DNA of 64,000 nt from the NCBI RefSeq assembly GCF_004014715.1, contig NZ_CP034835.1, positions 1,798,001 to 1,862,000 of the forward strand, given 5' to 3'. Of the stretch, positions 9,170-19,300 are shown piece by piece; the first letter of the stretch is position 1; every line of letters begins with the position of its first letter. Position numbers and translations under genes: made by a program. Source of the DNA: Pseudoalteromonas sp. R3. Lineage in GTDB: Bacteria > Pseudomonadota > Gammaproteobacteria > Enterobacterales > Alteromonadaceae. Under the pieces are notes generated by a model. The model was given only the letters and a program-made list of their open reading frames with translations, was not told the DNA's origin and made no database searches.

Positions 9170-11541
9170 AGCTTCAGCAACCTCAAAGAGTTAGTGATCA
9201 CCAGAATCGAGCTCGCAGACATCCCAATGACGGCCACCCAGGGGGGCACAAGTCCCATCGCAGCGAGCGGTAATATTGAGCCATTGTAACAGAGTGACAA
9301 AGTGAGGTTCTGTTTTATCACTGTCTTGGTTTTTTTAGCGACCTGATGCAGTGTTTGTAGAGATTTAAGGTCGCTGTTAAGCAACACGACATCAGCCGTA
9401 TTTTTGGAAATATCAGCGCCGGTTTCCATTGCAATGGACAAGTGTGCACTGTTGAATACCGGGCTGTCATTGACTCCATCACCTACCATGCCCACAATAT
9501 GCTGCTGTGCCGACCAGGATTCAACCTGCTGTTGTTTATCTTGCGGGGAGCAGGCATTTTTGTAGGTATCCAATCCCAGCTCTAAGGCCAAATCTTTGAC
9601 CGCATTTGAGCTGTCTCCACTAAGTAAATGGCAGCTCAGGCCCTGACCTTGTGCATAGCTGATGATCTCAGGCGCGCTATTTCTGACTTTGTCTGCAAGA
9701 TAAAAATCTGCGACAGGCAGGTTATCCACGAACAGCGTTGCTTGTGCAAAAGAGCTATGATTGCCAAACCAGGCAGACTTACCTATGGCCACCTTTTGCT
9801 GACCAAAGCGGGCTTTTACACCACTGCCTGTGATGACTTCCACATCATTCAGCTTCCTGGGTGACACCACTTGTTCGGTGAAAGCTTTGGCTATCGGATG
9901 CTCTGAATAGCGTTCAAGCGCGACGGCCAGCGCCATTACGTCGGATTCCTGCCAGCTTGTATCAAGCACGCTGATGGATTCAATCGAGAAGCGTCCTTCA
10001 GTGAGGGTACCGGTTTTGTCAAACGCCATTCTGGTGAGTTTAGGCACGGTTTCCAGCACATGACTTTCTTTGATCAATATCCCTTTTCGGGTGAGCGTAG
10101 CAACAGCACATGTCAAAGCTGTTGGGATGGCCAGGCTCAGTGCACACGGACAAGTTGCGACTAAAACTGAGATGGTGACCCAGAAGGCATGGGGTGGATC
10201 TATCTGATACCAGGTAATTGCAGTGATAGAGGCAAAAATTAATAAACAGGCCACAAACCATTGCGCAACTTTGTCAGTGACTTCGACGATTTTAGGCCGT
10301 TTTGTCAGGGCATTATGTTGTAGCTTAATGATCTGATTAAGCAGGGTGTTTTGCCCAACCTTGTTGATTTCAATGGTGATAACGCCATCGTGGTTGATGG
10401 TGCCTGCGTAGACTTGGTGGGTTTGATACTTTTTAACAGGCAGATGTTCACCTGTCATCATAGATTCATCAACCGTGGTCGAGCCTGAGATCAACACGCC
10501 ATCTGCGGGGATGGTTTCACCGGGCTTGATCATAATCTGATCGCTTAGCTGCAGGCTTTTCGCAGCAACAATTTTCTGCTCGCCATCAGGTAGAAGTTTA
10601 CGTGCGGTCAGAGGGAGTAGTTTTTGCAGGTTGGCAGTAAACTCACTGGCTTTCAGCCTGGCTCTGAACTCCAGATACTTGCCGAGCAATAGCAAAAAGG
10701 TGAACATACAAATCGATTCAAAATAGACTTCGCCCACAGACATCACTGTTGCATAGCAACTTGCGGCGTATGCGCCAAATATGGCGAGTGAGACGGGCAG
10801 GTCCATATTGAGCTGCTTAGCTCTGAGGCCTTTGATGGCATTAGTCAAAAATGGCATTGCCGAGTACAGGATCACCGGAGAGGCTAAAAATAAACTGATC
10901 CAGCGGAAGTATTGTTCGAAATTGTCTTCCATACCGGAAAACATGCCAAAATACATGGCAAACGCGAACATCATGACTTGCATGGTCATGAGACCTGCGA
11001 CACCTAGCCGACGTAAATAGGCTTTAGCGACAGTTTGCTTTTGCGCGGCTTCATCATCGGCCTGAAAAGGGTAGGCCTTATAGCCAATTTGATGCAGTGA
11101 TTTGATAATATCACTGAGCTTACATTGTTGTGGGTGCCACAGGATCATGGCTCTGTGTGTCGACGTGTTGACATCAACCCTGGCAATGCCTTTGAGTCCA
11201 AGTAGTTGTTTTTCGATAAGCCAGGCACAGGCCGCGCAGCTGATCCCTTCAACACTTAGTAACACCTCTTGCAGTTCGCCTTGCTGACTTACAAAGTCTT
11301 GCTGGATATCGGCGTTGTCGTAACTGAGCAGCTCTTTTAATTGCTCCGGAACAAGTTCTTCTACCTTGCCTGCACTGTCAGTGCGAAATTTGTAGTAGTC
11401 GCTCATGCCCTGAGCAAGAATGGTTTCGGCGACCGCCTGACAGCCAGTGCAGCACACCGGCTGCGGCTGACCTTCAAATTCTATGTGAGCAGAAAACCCC
11501 GGCGGTACGGGCTCCAGACAATGAAAACAACTGGTTGTCAT
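9166..11541 (-). CDS. ccoI: Copper-exporting P-type ATPase for cbb3 oxidase biogenesis (CcoI/FixI)
   Basis: A 791-residue P1B-type ATPase of the inner membrane. The N-terminus has extra cysteines (CFHC near 5-8, CCTGC at 30-34), followed by a heavy-metal-associated domain with SCAACAW (Cys102, Cys105). The membrane CPC motif is at 464-466, the phosphorylated aspartate is Asp508 in DKTGT, and SEHPIAKAF and GDGVNDSP mark the nucleotide-binding part. CcoI/FixI delivers copper to the periplasmic side for the CcoN binuclear centre and is not a general detoxifier. The extended cysteine-rich N-terminus and linkage to ccoH and ccoS distinguish it from CopA. It follows ccoH after a five-base gap. Confidence 0.95.
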   Translation of the reverse strand: MTTSCFHCLEPVPPGFSAHIEFEGQPQPVCCTGCQAVAETILAQGMSDYYKFRTDSAGKVEELVPEQLKELLSYDNADIQQDFVSQQGELQEVLLSVEGISCAACAWLIEKQLLGLKGIARVDVNTSTHRAMILWHPQQCKLSDIIKSLHQIGYKAYPFQADDEAAQKQTVAKAYLRRLGVAGLMTMQVMMFAFAMYFGMFSGMEDNFEQYFRWISLFLASPVILYSAMPFLTNAIKGLRAKQLNMDLPVSLAIFGAYAASCYATVMSVGEVYFESICMFTFLLLLGKYLEFRARLKASEFTANLQKLLPLTARKLLPDGEQKIVAAKSLQLSDQIMIKPGETIPADGVLISGSTTVDESMMTGEHLPVKKYQTHQVYAGTINHDGVITIEINKVGQNTLLNQIIKLQHNALTKRPKIVEVTDKVAQWFVACLLIFASITAITWYQIDPPHAFWVTISVLVATCPCALSLAIPTALTCAVATLTRKGILIKESHVLETVPKLTRMAFDKTGTLTEGRFSIESISVLDTSWQESDVMALAVALERYSEHPIAKAFTEQVVSPRKLNDVEVITGSGVKARFGQQKVAIGKSAWFGNHSSFAQATLFVDNLPVADFYLADKVRNSAPEIISYAQGQGLSCHLLSGDSSNAVKDLALELGLDTYKNACSPQDKQQQVESWSAQQHIVGMVGDGVNDSPVFNSAHLSIAMETGADISKNTADVVLLNSDLKSLQTLHQVAKKTKTVIKQNLTLSLCYNGSILPLAAMGLVPPWVAVIGMSASSILVITNSLRLLKL

Positions 11542-11546
11542 AGTGT

Positions 11547-12038
11547 CTACTTATATTCTGGAGAAATGGCGACTTTCTGTGCGGTGGGCAGCTGAAGTTT
11601 CTCTTTTAACTTCCAGCTCTGGTCCATAGGTTCAAGAAACACGGTAAACGCACCACGATGCGGTTCATCCAGAATCGCGGTAAACTCGCCTGCGGCATTG
11701 GCCAGCAGGGTGACCTCAAAATCATATTTTTTGACTGTGCGGTGATAAAAAGAGGCTTTCAGGGCATTGACCTTACTGTGATCACCTTTAGTGAAGGTAA
11801 AGCTGACTCTGTCTTCACTGACATCAAGATCACCATGTAAATACAAAGCTTTGGCTTTATCGAATTTGCTGAGTTCAAGGTTAATGGCTTTACCTTTTTT
11901 ATAGTAGTCGTCGACCACCATGTCCGGACCATTACCGACGGCAAAGATCACCAAAAATACGCAGGCAATTATGGTAACCAGCGGAAAAAACATTAAAAAC
12001 CAAGGCCAAAAATTCTTATACCAGGGAGTAGGGTTCAT
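11547..12038 (-). CDS. ccoH: FixH/CcoH family protein
   Basis: A 163-residue protein anchored by one N-terminal membrane span (FLMFFPLVTIIACVFLVIFAV), with a periplasmic FixH domain that includes the VVDDYYKKGKAIN motif typical of the family. It is thought to stabilise the cbb3 complex during assembly. It begins the second transcription block of the cluster, 117 bases after ccoP, and an intrinsic terminator lies in that gap. ccoG, often found between ccoP and ccoH, is absent here. Confidence 0.92.
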   Translation of the reverse strand: MNPTPWYKNFWPWFLMFFPLVTIIACVFLVIFAVGNGPDMVVDDYYKKGKAINLELSKFDKAKALYLHGDLDVSEDRVSFTFTKGDHSKVNALKASFYHRTVKKYDFEVTLLANAAGEFTAILDEPHRGAFTVFLEPMDQSWKLKEKLQLPTAQKVAISPEYK

Positions 12039-12098
12039 AACGACTCAACAGCTTAATTTCAGTGGCAATATTCTATCTTATTTGGGGTAAATACCTAA

Positions 12099-12126
12099 AA
12101 AAAAGCCTCCGATTGGAGGCTTTTTT
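12099..12126. terminator. Intrinsic terminator between ccoP and ccoH
   Basis: A GC-rich stem AGCCTCC-GATT-GGAGGCT with A-tract and T-tract flanks (12099-12126), perfectly symmetric, so it can act on the minus-strand ccoNOQP transcript. It would lower expression of the assembly genes relative to the structural genes, or require a separate ccoH promoter. Confidence 0.85.
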
Positions 12127-12155
12127 GATCTTAAATAAACTTATAATCTATTCGA

Positions 12156-13121
12156 TTATTTCTCCTGAGAGAGGCTGTACACGTAAGCTGTTAGCAGGTG
12201 TACTTTGTCTTCACCCAGAATGTCTTTCCACGCTGGCATTACACCGGCACGGCCATGACGTAGTGTTTCTTCAACTGCACGTTGAGAACCACCATACAAC
12301 CAGATGTTGTCGGTCAGGTTAGGTGCACCGAAAGGCAGGTTGTGGGCAACAGAGCCTTTACCATCCATACCGTGACACGCTGCACACATTGCGAATTTCG
12401 CTTTACCTGCATCGGCGTCTTTTTGGTTTACCTTACGACCAGACAAGCTCAGTACATAAGCAGTCATTTCTTTGATGCCCTGGTCACCCAGTGCATCTTG
12501 CCAACCTGGCATCGCAGCTACACGGCCTTGCAGTAGTGTTTCTTTGATCTTGTCAGGTGTACCGCCATATAACCAGTCATTGTCTGCCAGGTTAGGGAAG
12601 CCCATTGCGCCACGTGCATCGGAACCGTGACATTGTGCACAGTTCTGAGCGAACAGACGTTGACCAATTTCAAGTGCTTTTTGGTCCTTTGCCAGTGTCT
12701 CGATATCTTGCTCAGCAAACGCTTTGAAGATAGGGCCGAAACGCTCGTCAGCAGCTTCAAACTCTTTATCGAGTTGAACCCAGTGACCATTTGCTTTGGC
12801 TTCTTCCGTTGCTTGTTTAGACTCTTCAAGAGACGTCACGCCCTGGTTAGAGCTCGTCCAGTTCAAAAAGCCTGCAAAGTTACCCAGACCCGGGTACGCA
12901 GCAAGATAGTAAACAGACCAGATAAATGTTGCGAAGAACATGTAAGTCCACCACTTTGGTAGTGGATTATTTAGTTCTTCGATTCCGTCAAACTCGTGAC
13001 CACAACTTTCGCCTTCTTCAACACCTGTGTAGTTTTTCAGGTTCCAAAGCAGCAGGCCAAAGATCAGAGCCAGACACGCCAAGGTCAATACGATGACCCA
13101 AATACTCCAAAAGCTAGTCAT
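12156..13121 (-). CDS. ccoP: cbb3 cytochrome c oxidase diheme subunit III (CcoP)
   Basis: A 321-residue membrane-anchored diheme cytochrome c. There are two N-terminal membrane spans (about residues 8-28 and 60-78) and two c-type heme sites, CAQCH at 161-165 and CAACH at 246-250, each followed by a Met-containing ligand loop (AAMPGW, GVMPAW). CcoP passes electrons from soluble cytochromes to CcoO. It overlaps ccoQ by four bases and is the last gene of the structural ccoNOQP unit, followed by a terminator at 12099-12126. Confidence 0.97.
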   Translation of the reverse strand: MTSFWSIWVIVLTLACLALIFGLLLWNLKNYTGVEEGESCGHEFDGIEELNNPLPKWWTYMFFATFIWSVYYLAAYPGLGNFAGFLNWTSSNQGVTSLEESKQATEEAKANGHWVQLDKEFEAADERFGPIFKAFAEQDIETLAKDQKALEIGQRLFAQNCAQCHGSDARGAMGFPNLADNDWLYGGTPDKIKETLLQGRVAAMPGWQDALGDQGIKEMTAYVLSLSGRKVNQKDADAGKAKFAMCAACHGMDGKGSVAHNLPFGAPNLTDNIWLYGGSQRAVEETLRHGRAGVMPAWKDILGEDKVHLLTAYVYSLSQEK

Positions 13122-13303
13122 TTTTCAGACTCCTTTTCCTCGTTTGAGATTGTGTTGTTGTGTTTCTTTTCATCTTCAAAGATGGCATTAGCTGCGTCAT
13201 CAAAACGGCGTTTGCTACGCTTGCTGTATGCCCACACAACAATCACTATGAACAGTACTAAAATTACCAGAGTCAAAATGCCTCTGTATGTGCCGTAATC
13301 CAT
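13118..13303 (-). CDS. ccoQ: cbb3 oxidase small subunit CcoQ
   Basis: A 61-residue protein with one membrane span (about residues 8-25) followed by a basic YSKRSKRRFDDAAN segment and a charged C-terminal tail, the normal CcoQ design. CcoQ stabilises the assembled cbb3 complex and is not catalytic. It sits between ccoO (six-base gap) and ccoP (four-base overlap). Confidence 0.94.
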   Translation of the reverse strand: MDYGTYRGILTLVILVLFIVIVVWAYSKRSKRRFDDAANAIFEDEKKHNNTISNEEKESEK

Positions 13304-13309
13304 AACAAA

Positions 13310-13939
13310 TTACTTCAAATGTGTGCCAAGTTGCTGAAGGTATGCAATCAGAGCTTCCATTTCGGTTTTGCCCTTTACTGCTGCCTCAGCACCCTGAATG
13401 TCCTCATCGGTGTAAGGCACACCAAAATTACGGAACACTTCAAGTTTCTTAGCGGTTAGTTGACCGTCCAATACATTCTCATTGAGCCAAGGGTAGCCAG
13501 GCATGTTTGACTCAGGTACTACAGAGCGAGGATCCATCAGGTGAGCAAAATGCCAGTCATCAGAATAACGCTGACCAACACGTGCCAAATCTGGACCTGT
13601 ACGCTTAGAGCCCCACTGGAACGGGTGATCCCAAACAGATTCACCGGCTACAGAGTAATGGCCATAGCGCTCAACTTCGTCACGGAATGGGCGGATCATC
13701 TGTGAGTGACAGTTGTAGCAACCTTCACGGACATAGATATCACGGCCTTCCATTTCCAGCGCAGTAAGAGGGCGCAGGCCTTCAACTGGCTGGGTGGTGT
13801 CTTTTTGGAACATCAGTGGGGTGATCTCAACGAGTGCACCAAAGCTGATGGCAAAAACCGTCAGGATAGCCATCAGGCCGACGTTCTTTTCGACGATTTC
13901 ATGTTTGTTTGTAGAGTTATTATTGCTCATACTCGACAC
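13310..13939 (-). CDS. ccoO: cbb3 cytochrome c oxidase monoheme subunit II (CcoO)
   Basis: A 209-residue cytochrome c with one N-terminal membrane anchor (about residues 20-42) and a single heme c site CYNCH at 74-78, in the conserved context [23 protein letters not shown] supplies the distal Met ligand. CcoO relays electrons from CcoP to the heme b/heme b3-Cu centre of CcoN. Its start lies three bases after the ccoN stop, so the pair is translationally close. Confidence 0.97.
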   Translation of the reverse strand: MSSMSNNNSTNKHEIVEKNVGLMAILTVFAISFGALVEITPLMFQKDTTQPVEGLRPLTALEMEGRDIYVREGCYNCHSQMIRPFRDEVERYGHYSVAGESVWDHPFQWGSKRTGPDLARVGQRYSDDWHFAHLMDPRSVVPESNMPGYPWLNENVLDGQLTAKKLEVFRNFGVPYTDEDIQGAEAAVKGKTEMEALIAYLQQLGTHLK

Positions 13940-13942
13940 CCC

Positions 13943-15376
13943 TTAAGCCATTTGCGTGTTAGCGTCAGTGGTCAAAGAACCACTCTTAGCTGCCACAGTA
14001 CGGTAAACGTTGTAAGCCATTACCAGCATACCAACCACGATGAAGACACCGCCCAGGAATCGCATGATGTAGAAAGGCTTAGACGCTTCAAGAGATTGTA
14101 CGAAGCTGTACATCAAGGTACCGTCAGAGTTAACTGCACGCCACATCAGACCTTGCATAACACCTGAGATCCACATAGCGACGATGTACAGAACAACACC
14201 AACTGTGTGTAACCAGAAATGGGTGTTAACCAGTTTTACACTGTACATGTTAGCGTGACCGAATAGTGCAGGGATTAGGTGATAGATAGCACCGATAGAA
14301 ATCATTGCTACCCAACCCAGTGCACCTGAGTGTACGTGGCCGACAGTCCAGTCAGTGTAGTGTGATAGCGCGTTTACAGATTTAATTGCCATCATCGGGC
14401 CTTCGAAGGTAGACATACCGTAGAAAGACAGGGAAACAACCAGGAAGCGCAGTACTGGGTCTGTACGTAGTTTATGCCATGCACCAGACAGTGTCATGAT
14501 ACCGTTGATCATACCACCCCAAGAAGGAACGAATAGGATCACAGACATGACCATACCCAAAGACTGAGTCCAGTCAGGTAGAGCTGTGTAGTGTAGGTGG
14601 TGAGGACCTGCCCAGATATATAGAGAAACAAGTGCCCAGAAGTGAACAACCGATAAACGGTAAGAGTAAACAGGGCGACCAGCTTGCTTAGGTACGAAGT
14701 AGTACATCATGCCCAGGAAGCCCGCAGTTAGAAGGAAACCTACCGCGTTGTGGCCATACCACCACTGAACCATTGCATCAACTGCACCCGCATAAATAGA
14801 GTATGACTTGGTGAGAGATACAGGTACAGCCATGCTGTTTACGATGTGAAGTACTGCAACGGTAATAATGAAGCCCGCATAGAACCAGTTCGCAACATAA
14901 ATATGAGACACTTTACGTTTGATCAGCGTGCCGAAGAAAACAACGGCATACGTAACCCAAACAACAGCAATAGCGATATCAATTGGCCACTCAAGCTCAG
15001 CATATTCTTTAGAAGATGTGATACCCAGAGGCAGTGTGATAGCTGCTGAAAGAATGATTGCCTGCCAGCCCCAGAATGTGAAAGCGGCTAGCTTGTCAGA
15101 GAATAGACGCGTCTGACATGTGCGCTGTACAACATAGTAAGATGTTGCAAAAAGTGCACTTGTACCAAATGCGAAGATTACTGCGTTCGTGTGTAACGGA
15201 CGAAGTCGAGAGTAAGTTAACCATGGAATGTCGAAGTTTAACGCAGGCCACGCAAGTTGCGCCGCGATAAATACACCTACACCCATGCCAACGATGCCCC
15301 AAATCACTGTCATTATAGCGAATTGGCGTACAACCTTATAATTGTACTCAGTTTGTGATGCTACTGTTTGGCTCAT
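13943..15376 (-). CDS. ccoN: cbb3 cytochrome c oxidase catalytic subunit I (CcoN)
   Basis: A 477-residue, 12-span heme-copper oxidase subunit and the site of high-affinity oxygen reduction. Ligand motifs are visible: [11 protein letters not shown] (His62, low-spin heme b), [10 protein letters not shown] and the GPHHLHYT histidine pair for copper B, and [11 protein letters not shown] near the hemes. It is the first gene of ccoNOQP. The 349-base upstream region carries a candidate FNR site at 15570-15583, consistent with induction at low oxygen by the linked fnr gene. The start [13 protein letters not shown] is supported by family alignment. Confidence 0.97.
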   Translation of the reverse strand: MSQTVASQTEYNYKVVRQFAIMTVIWGIVGMGVGVFIAAQLAWPALNFDIPWLTYSRLRPLHTNAVIFAFGTSALFATSYYVVQRTCQTRLFSDKLAAFTFWGWQAIILSAAITLPLGITSSKEYAELEWPIDIAIAVVWVTYAVVFFGTLIKRKVSHIYVANWFYAGFIITVAVLHIVNSMAVPVSLTKSYSIYAGAVDAMVQWWYGHNAVGFLLTAGFLGMMYYFVPKQAGRPVYSYRLSVVHFWALVSLYIWAGPHHLHYTALPDWTQSLGMVMSVILFVPSWGGMINGIMTLSGAWHKLRTDPVLRFLVVSLSFYGMSTFEGPMMAIKSVNALSHYTDWTVGHVHSGALGWVAMISIGAIYHLIPALFGHANMYSVKLVNTHFWLHTVGVVLYIVAMWISGVMQGLMWRAVNSDGTLMYSFVQSLEASKPFYIMRFLGGVFIVVGMLVMAYNVYRTVAAKSGSLTTDANTQMA

Positions 15377-15569
15377 TTTCTGGATTCCGCTGCAATTAAT
15401 GCGATTAGAAATGATTAACCTGTAATACAGGCCCTGTTTTTTATTTCAACAAACCCGTTGGAGTTACATCCATTTAGAACGGAACTCTAACCAGCTTGAG
15501 AAACCCTTATTTTTGCAAGGAAATAATAATTTTTTTGCAAACGAAAAGATACTACAAACACCTAAAATA

Positions 15570-15583
15570 ATGACATCAATCAA
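15570..15583 (-). promoter_or_regulatory. Candidate FNR/Anr box upstream of ccoN
   Basis: Read on the minus strand the site is TTGAT-TGAT-GTCAT, 8 of 10 matches to TTGAT-n4-ATCAA, about 200 bases before the ccoN start. FNR/Anr activation of ccoNOQP is established in other gammaproteobacteria. Here it is inferred from the match and from the fnr gene in the same cluster. Confidence 0.45.
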
Positions 15584-15586
15584 ATT

Positions 15587-15607
15587 TTGAACGAGTCACT
15601 TGTTCAA
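15587..15607. promoter_or_regulatory. TTGAAC-n9-GTTCAA dyad
   Basis: A perfect 6-bp inverted repeat with a nine-base spacer, three bases right of the candidate FNR box. It could bind a second regulator of ccoN or the divergent lipoprotein gene. No family is assigned. Confidence 0.3.
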
Positions 15608-15725
15608 TGAGTACGCGAATTGCGCAATATCAAAACAAATTGCAAAACTTGACGCCCAAAGCTGGTCGAAAAGACTTATTCCACTTACACTGGATTTCTT
15701 TTCACAATGTCACACACTTCGTATT

Positions 15726-16184
15726 ATGCAGAAAACTTGCACATTAACCGGTGTTTTTTTAGTCACTTTTCTTACGGCCTGTTCAGACCCAGCCACTATT
15801 ATACATGAAAGTTCAGAAAAAAGTGAAAGTTCGCAAACTTCCTTAAATTGTATTGCCTCTGCTCCTTGCCAAAAGGGTGAAGCAGCGCTTTGGAGTTCAG
15901 CTAAAAAACTCCACCCGGAAACCCCATTTGAATTGTCCCTGGCCCTGAGTTCGTCCGATATAAAGGTACAGTCTGCCTGGTTGGAAGGTACCCAAATGTA
16001 TATGGGTACCATCCCTGTTTTTTTTACACAGCAACAGGGTGAGTTTTGGTCCGCTGAAGTAATGGTAGGTGCTTGTAGTGATCCAGTGATGGAGTGGCGT
16101 TTGACAGTCAAACTGGCTGATTTGACGGGGGAGGCTGAATATGTCAAAAATGTCACATTCACTCTCTACACTACGCAAGAATGA
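15726..16184 (+). CDS. Small predicted lipoprotein divergent from ccoN
   Basis: A 152-residue protein with a clear lipoprotein signal: MQKTCT, a hydrophobic stretch and the lipobox FLTAC at about residues 15-19. The mature part is a single domain with four further cysteines (two in NCIASAPC, one in GACSD) and a strand-rich C-terminal half (AWLEGTQMYMGTIPV, EWRLTVKLADLTG). The size and pattern recall small periplasmic FixH/YtkA-like modules, but I do not recognise a family. The start at 15726 is chosen because it begins the signal peptide. The same frame is open back to 15600 without one. Its divergence from ccoN across a shared control region suggests an oxygen-linked role, which is only inference. 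Confidence 0.75.
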   Translation: MQKTCTLTGVFLVTFLTACSDPATIIHESSEKSESSQTSLNCIASAPCQKGEAALWSSAKKLHPETPFELSLALSSSDIKVQSAWLEGTQMYMGTIPVFFTQQQGEFWSAEVMVGACSDPVMEWRLTVKLADLTGEAEYVKNVTFTLYTTQE

Positions 16185-16313
16185 AATCTATGTTGGAAAA
16201 GTTCACCTTTGCGTTTTATATTTGTTTACAAAGAAGTGTGTTTTGCAATGACTTTGTTAAGAGTATTGAGTATATTGATGGGCTAAAGTACCCAAATTAG
16301 CTTAGAGTCTCGT

Positions 16314-16342
16314 TTGACAAAAACATTCGCATAGGCAAATAA
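16314..16342 (+). promoter_or_regulatory. Probable promoter of the large lipoprotein gene
   Basis: A consensus -35 TTGACA at 16314-16319 is followed after 17 bases by a weak -10 (AAATAA, 16337-16342), about 40 bases before the GTG start at 16381. The region between 16185 and 16313 shows nothing else I can name. Confidence 0.4.
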
Positions 16343-16380
16343 ATAAAGAAAAACACGCAAGCTATTTAAGGAGACCTCTA

Positions 16381-19300
16381 GTGGCAAAGCGCATGAATAA
16401 ATTTACTCCAGTGGCATCCACCATTGCATTAAGCCTGGGCCTTACCGGCTGTAGCTTATTTGATAGTGATGATAGCAAACCAACTGTTAATCCTCCCCCA
16501 GCTCCATCCGAAGTTGAAAGTACTGTTGCTGCTAAGTTTAATGTTTCAGTATCAGGTAAAGCCGTTAAGGGAACCCTCAGTGGTGCAACCGTTAGTGTTA
16601 AAACAGTGGATGAACAGGGCAATATGATTGACCTGGCATATCGAGCAGCTGCTGGCGAAGAGTCAGCGACAGAAAAAGCAGAAAGTGAAAGCGAAGCAAA
16701 AGAAAAAGCTGAAGCTAAGTTAATCAGCGGTAACCCTACAGAGCTAAAAACATCGGCACAAGGTTTGTACGAAATCTTTGTTGACGAAGGGTTTTCTGGA
16801 CCTCTTTATATCACAGTGAAAACATCTAAAGATGGCGATGCACTGGTTAAGTGTGATGCATTTGCTGGATGTGGCGTGGGTACTGCGATTAAAGTGAATG
16901 ATGGTTCGGTCTTTAATGACAATGGCAAGGTTGACTTTGGTGAGTGGTATAAAGACGATATCGAGTTGTCTGTTGTCAAACTGATTTCTGCAAACACTGC
17001 TGCAAGGGCTGCGACTGCTAAAAATGCACCGTCATATGCAGATGGTGATGACGGTTCTTACAAAGCGAATTTGTCAGTATTTACTTCAACAGCAGCACGT
17101 ATTTTGCTTGCCGGAGAGTCTGCAATCGACGCCGCTACAGTAGGACAAGCGAGTATCCAGGTAATTGGGCAGCTTGTGGGCGATCTTTCCTTGGTTGCAA
17201 CACTGGCCAGCGACTTGTCGCTCGGTGGTGTGGTTGACTTTACTGATGTGGATGGAACTGAGAAGCTAGATGCGGGCGCGCTTGTCTTAGTGCAAGTGGC
17301 ATCTTCACTGCAATCTCTGGCCGGTAAAGAAAGCAGAACGGTAGCGGACGTATTGGCTGAACTATCTGGTGATGTTGAGCAAGGTAACCTGGGCAATAGC
17401 CAGATATTTTCCAAGTTAAAAACGGAAACAAAGAAAGCCGGTAAAGTACTAAACGCGATAGTATCAGGTGATGAAGAGGCAATTAAAGCCGCGTTGATCG
17501 AAGCGGGTGTTGATGAGTCTGATGTCGATCAGGTTGCGGCTGATGCAAAAGCAGCCAAAGACAAGGCCGTTAAAAACGGAGCGACGTCAGATGAGCAACT
17601 AAAAGATGACTCTGGTAAAGTAGTCGACCAACTTGACGATTTGGGTAACGGCGACACTTCTTTGGATAGTTTAAACGCTTCACTGTTGGCTAGTATTGAA
17701 TCGGGCGAACAAACTCTGACAGGTAGCGATGCTCAGTTGGACGAATTTGCTGCGTCATTGGCTGCTGTAAAAGCACTGGCTGCTGATACTGCAACCAAAG
17801 AAAAAGCCATTGCTTACGGCAGTGCTGCTGTTGTCTTGAATACCCAGTTTACGGCTGCAGTTGCGACAGACGTAGAGGGCGATAATTTAGGGAAGTTGTT
17901 GGTACGTGAACTATCGGGTGCTGAGCAACTGGTTTCTGCTGCAACTGGTTTGGTGACTTTAGATGCTAAGTATCAGCCAACACTCACGCAAGCGGGCGGG
18001 TTGTTAACCAAGGTCACGTCTTTGGTTGCCCGTAAAGATCAACTGGGTGGTCAAATTACCGCAGAACTTGCTGCTGCCAATGCGAAGATAGCGGAGTTTG
18101 GTGCGACGCTTGATGTTGCTAAGCAAGCGTCGGATGAAAGCCTCCAGGCTGCCAGGGCAAGTAAAGAGGCAGCATTCGCTAAGAAAGGCGAAATGGAAGT
18201 GCAGTTCCAGACAGCGATGACAGCGGTTGCTGCGATTACAGATCAAGCCTCTGCTGAAGTTGCATTGAGTGAAATAGCTAAAACTCAAACTAGCCTGCAA
18301 GACGTTATTGCGGCTTTCCAGGCAGCAGAGACAGCCGCAAAAGCATCACTAGAGCTTGCAAATACTTATAAAACCCTCGCTCAAAACCAAAATGCCTCAA
18401 CCGATGCGGCTGACCTTGCTATCAATGAGTCGAATGAGCTGGTTACCGAAGCAACTGGTGAGATTTCTGGACTTGAAGGGGTCACGGCGTTACAAATTGA
18501 AGATTACAGAATGACGGCGCTTGCTATGCAGGGCACAGACAAACTGGTTAACATTAGCTTCGTGACTAAAGAAGGCGCTGATGCCACATTCAATGCGGGT
18601 GAAGTTATCTATGATGTCGTGAGAGACATCTGGGATTCTGGACTAGACTCTGGCGACCATAGTGGCACAGCCCCTAACTTCCCTGACTGGAAATACAGTT
18701 ATAACACAGAAACTTACGCTCTGAATCTGGAAAATACCAAAGGTGACGAGAAGATTGTAGCGAATGGCCAGGTTAACTCTGGTGCGCAGAGTAAGATTAT
18801 CTTTACCTGGTCAGGTTACTTAGTGGCTGACTCTGGTCAAAAGGTTGAAATTAAGTCTCCGGATCTGGCTGAGTGTGAGCGCTGGGCTATAGACGCCATT
18901 GCAATGCCAAATGCATCTTGTTCAGTACTTTATGTTGATGGCAGTATTCAGAATGTAGAAGACGCACGAGACTTTGATATTTCTCATGGCAAAACCTTTA
19001 ATTTGGTTGAGTTTGTAGATGGTCAATATGGCTTCAACGGATATTTCCACTCAGAATTGACCGCAGTTGACCAGCAAGGTAACCCATCTCCACTATTCGT
19101 CGACGATACAACCGAGCTGGCCTCAATTGTGCTCAAAGGTGATACCGAAGGCACGGAGTTTACCGCACACTTTGATATTCGCAATGAGGATAATAACGAC
19201 GATCTAGGCATGGCTTCAGTATCGATCGATAACTTTAACGGTTATGTGTTTAAAGTTGGTCTTATCGATCAAGCTGGCCCATTGCGCGGCAATGTGTCAC

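Larger units (their letters stand above)
15377..15725. other. Divergent intergenic region between ccoN and a lipoprotein gene
   Basis: This 349-base non-coding stretch is AT-rich. It holds a candidate FNR site at 15570-15583 and an adjoining dyad at 15587-15607. An open frame runs through the right part from 15600 in the lipoprotein frame, but the sequence before 15726 lacks any signal peptide or conserved feature, so I treat it as untranslated leader. No RNA gene is recognised. Confidence 0.6.

Noticed and set aside
13706..14167. 153-residue plus-strand frame opposite ccoO and ccoN
   Set aside because: It is a shadow of two conserved oxidase genes with no supporting signal.
15600..15725. 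Extended start of the small lipoprotein
   Set aside because: It would place 42 residues before the signal peptide and block lipoprotein processing.
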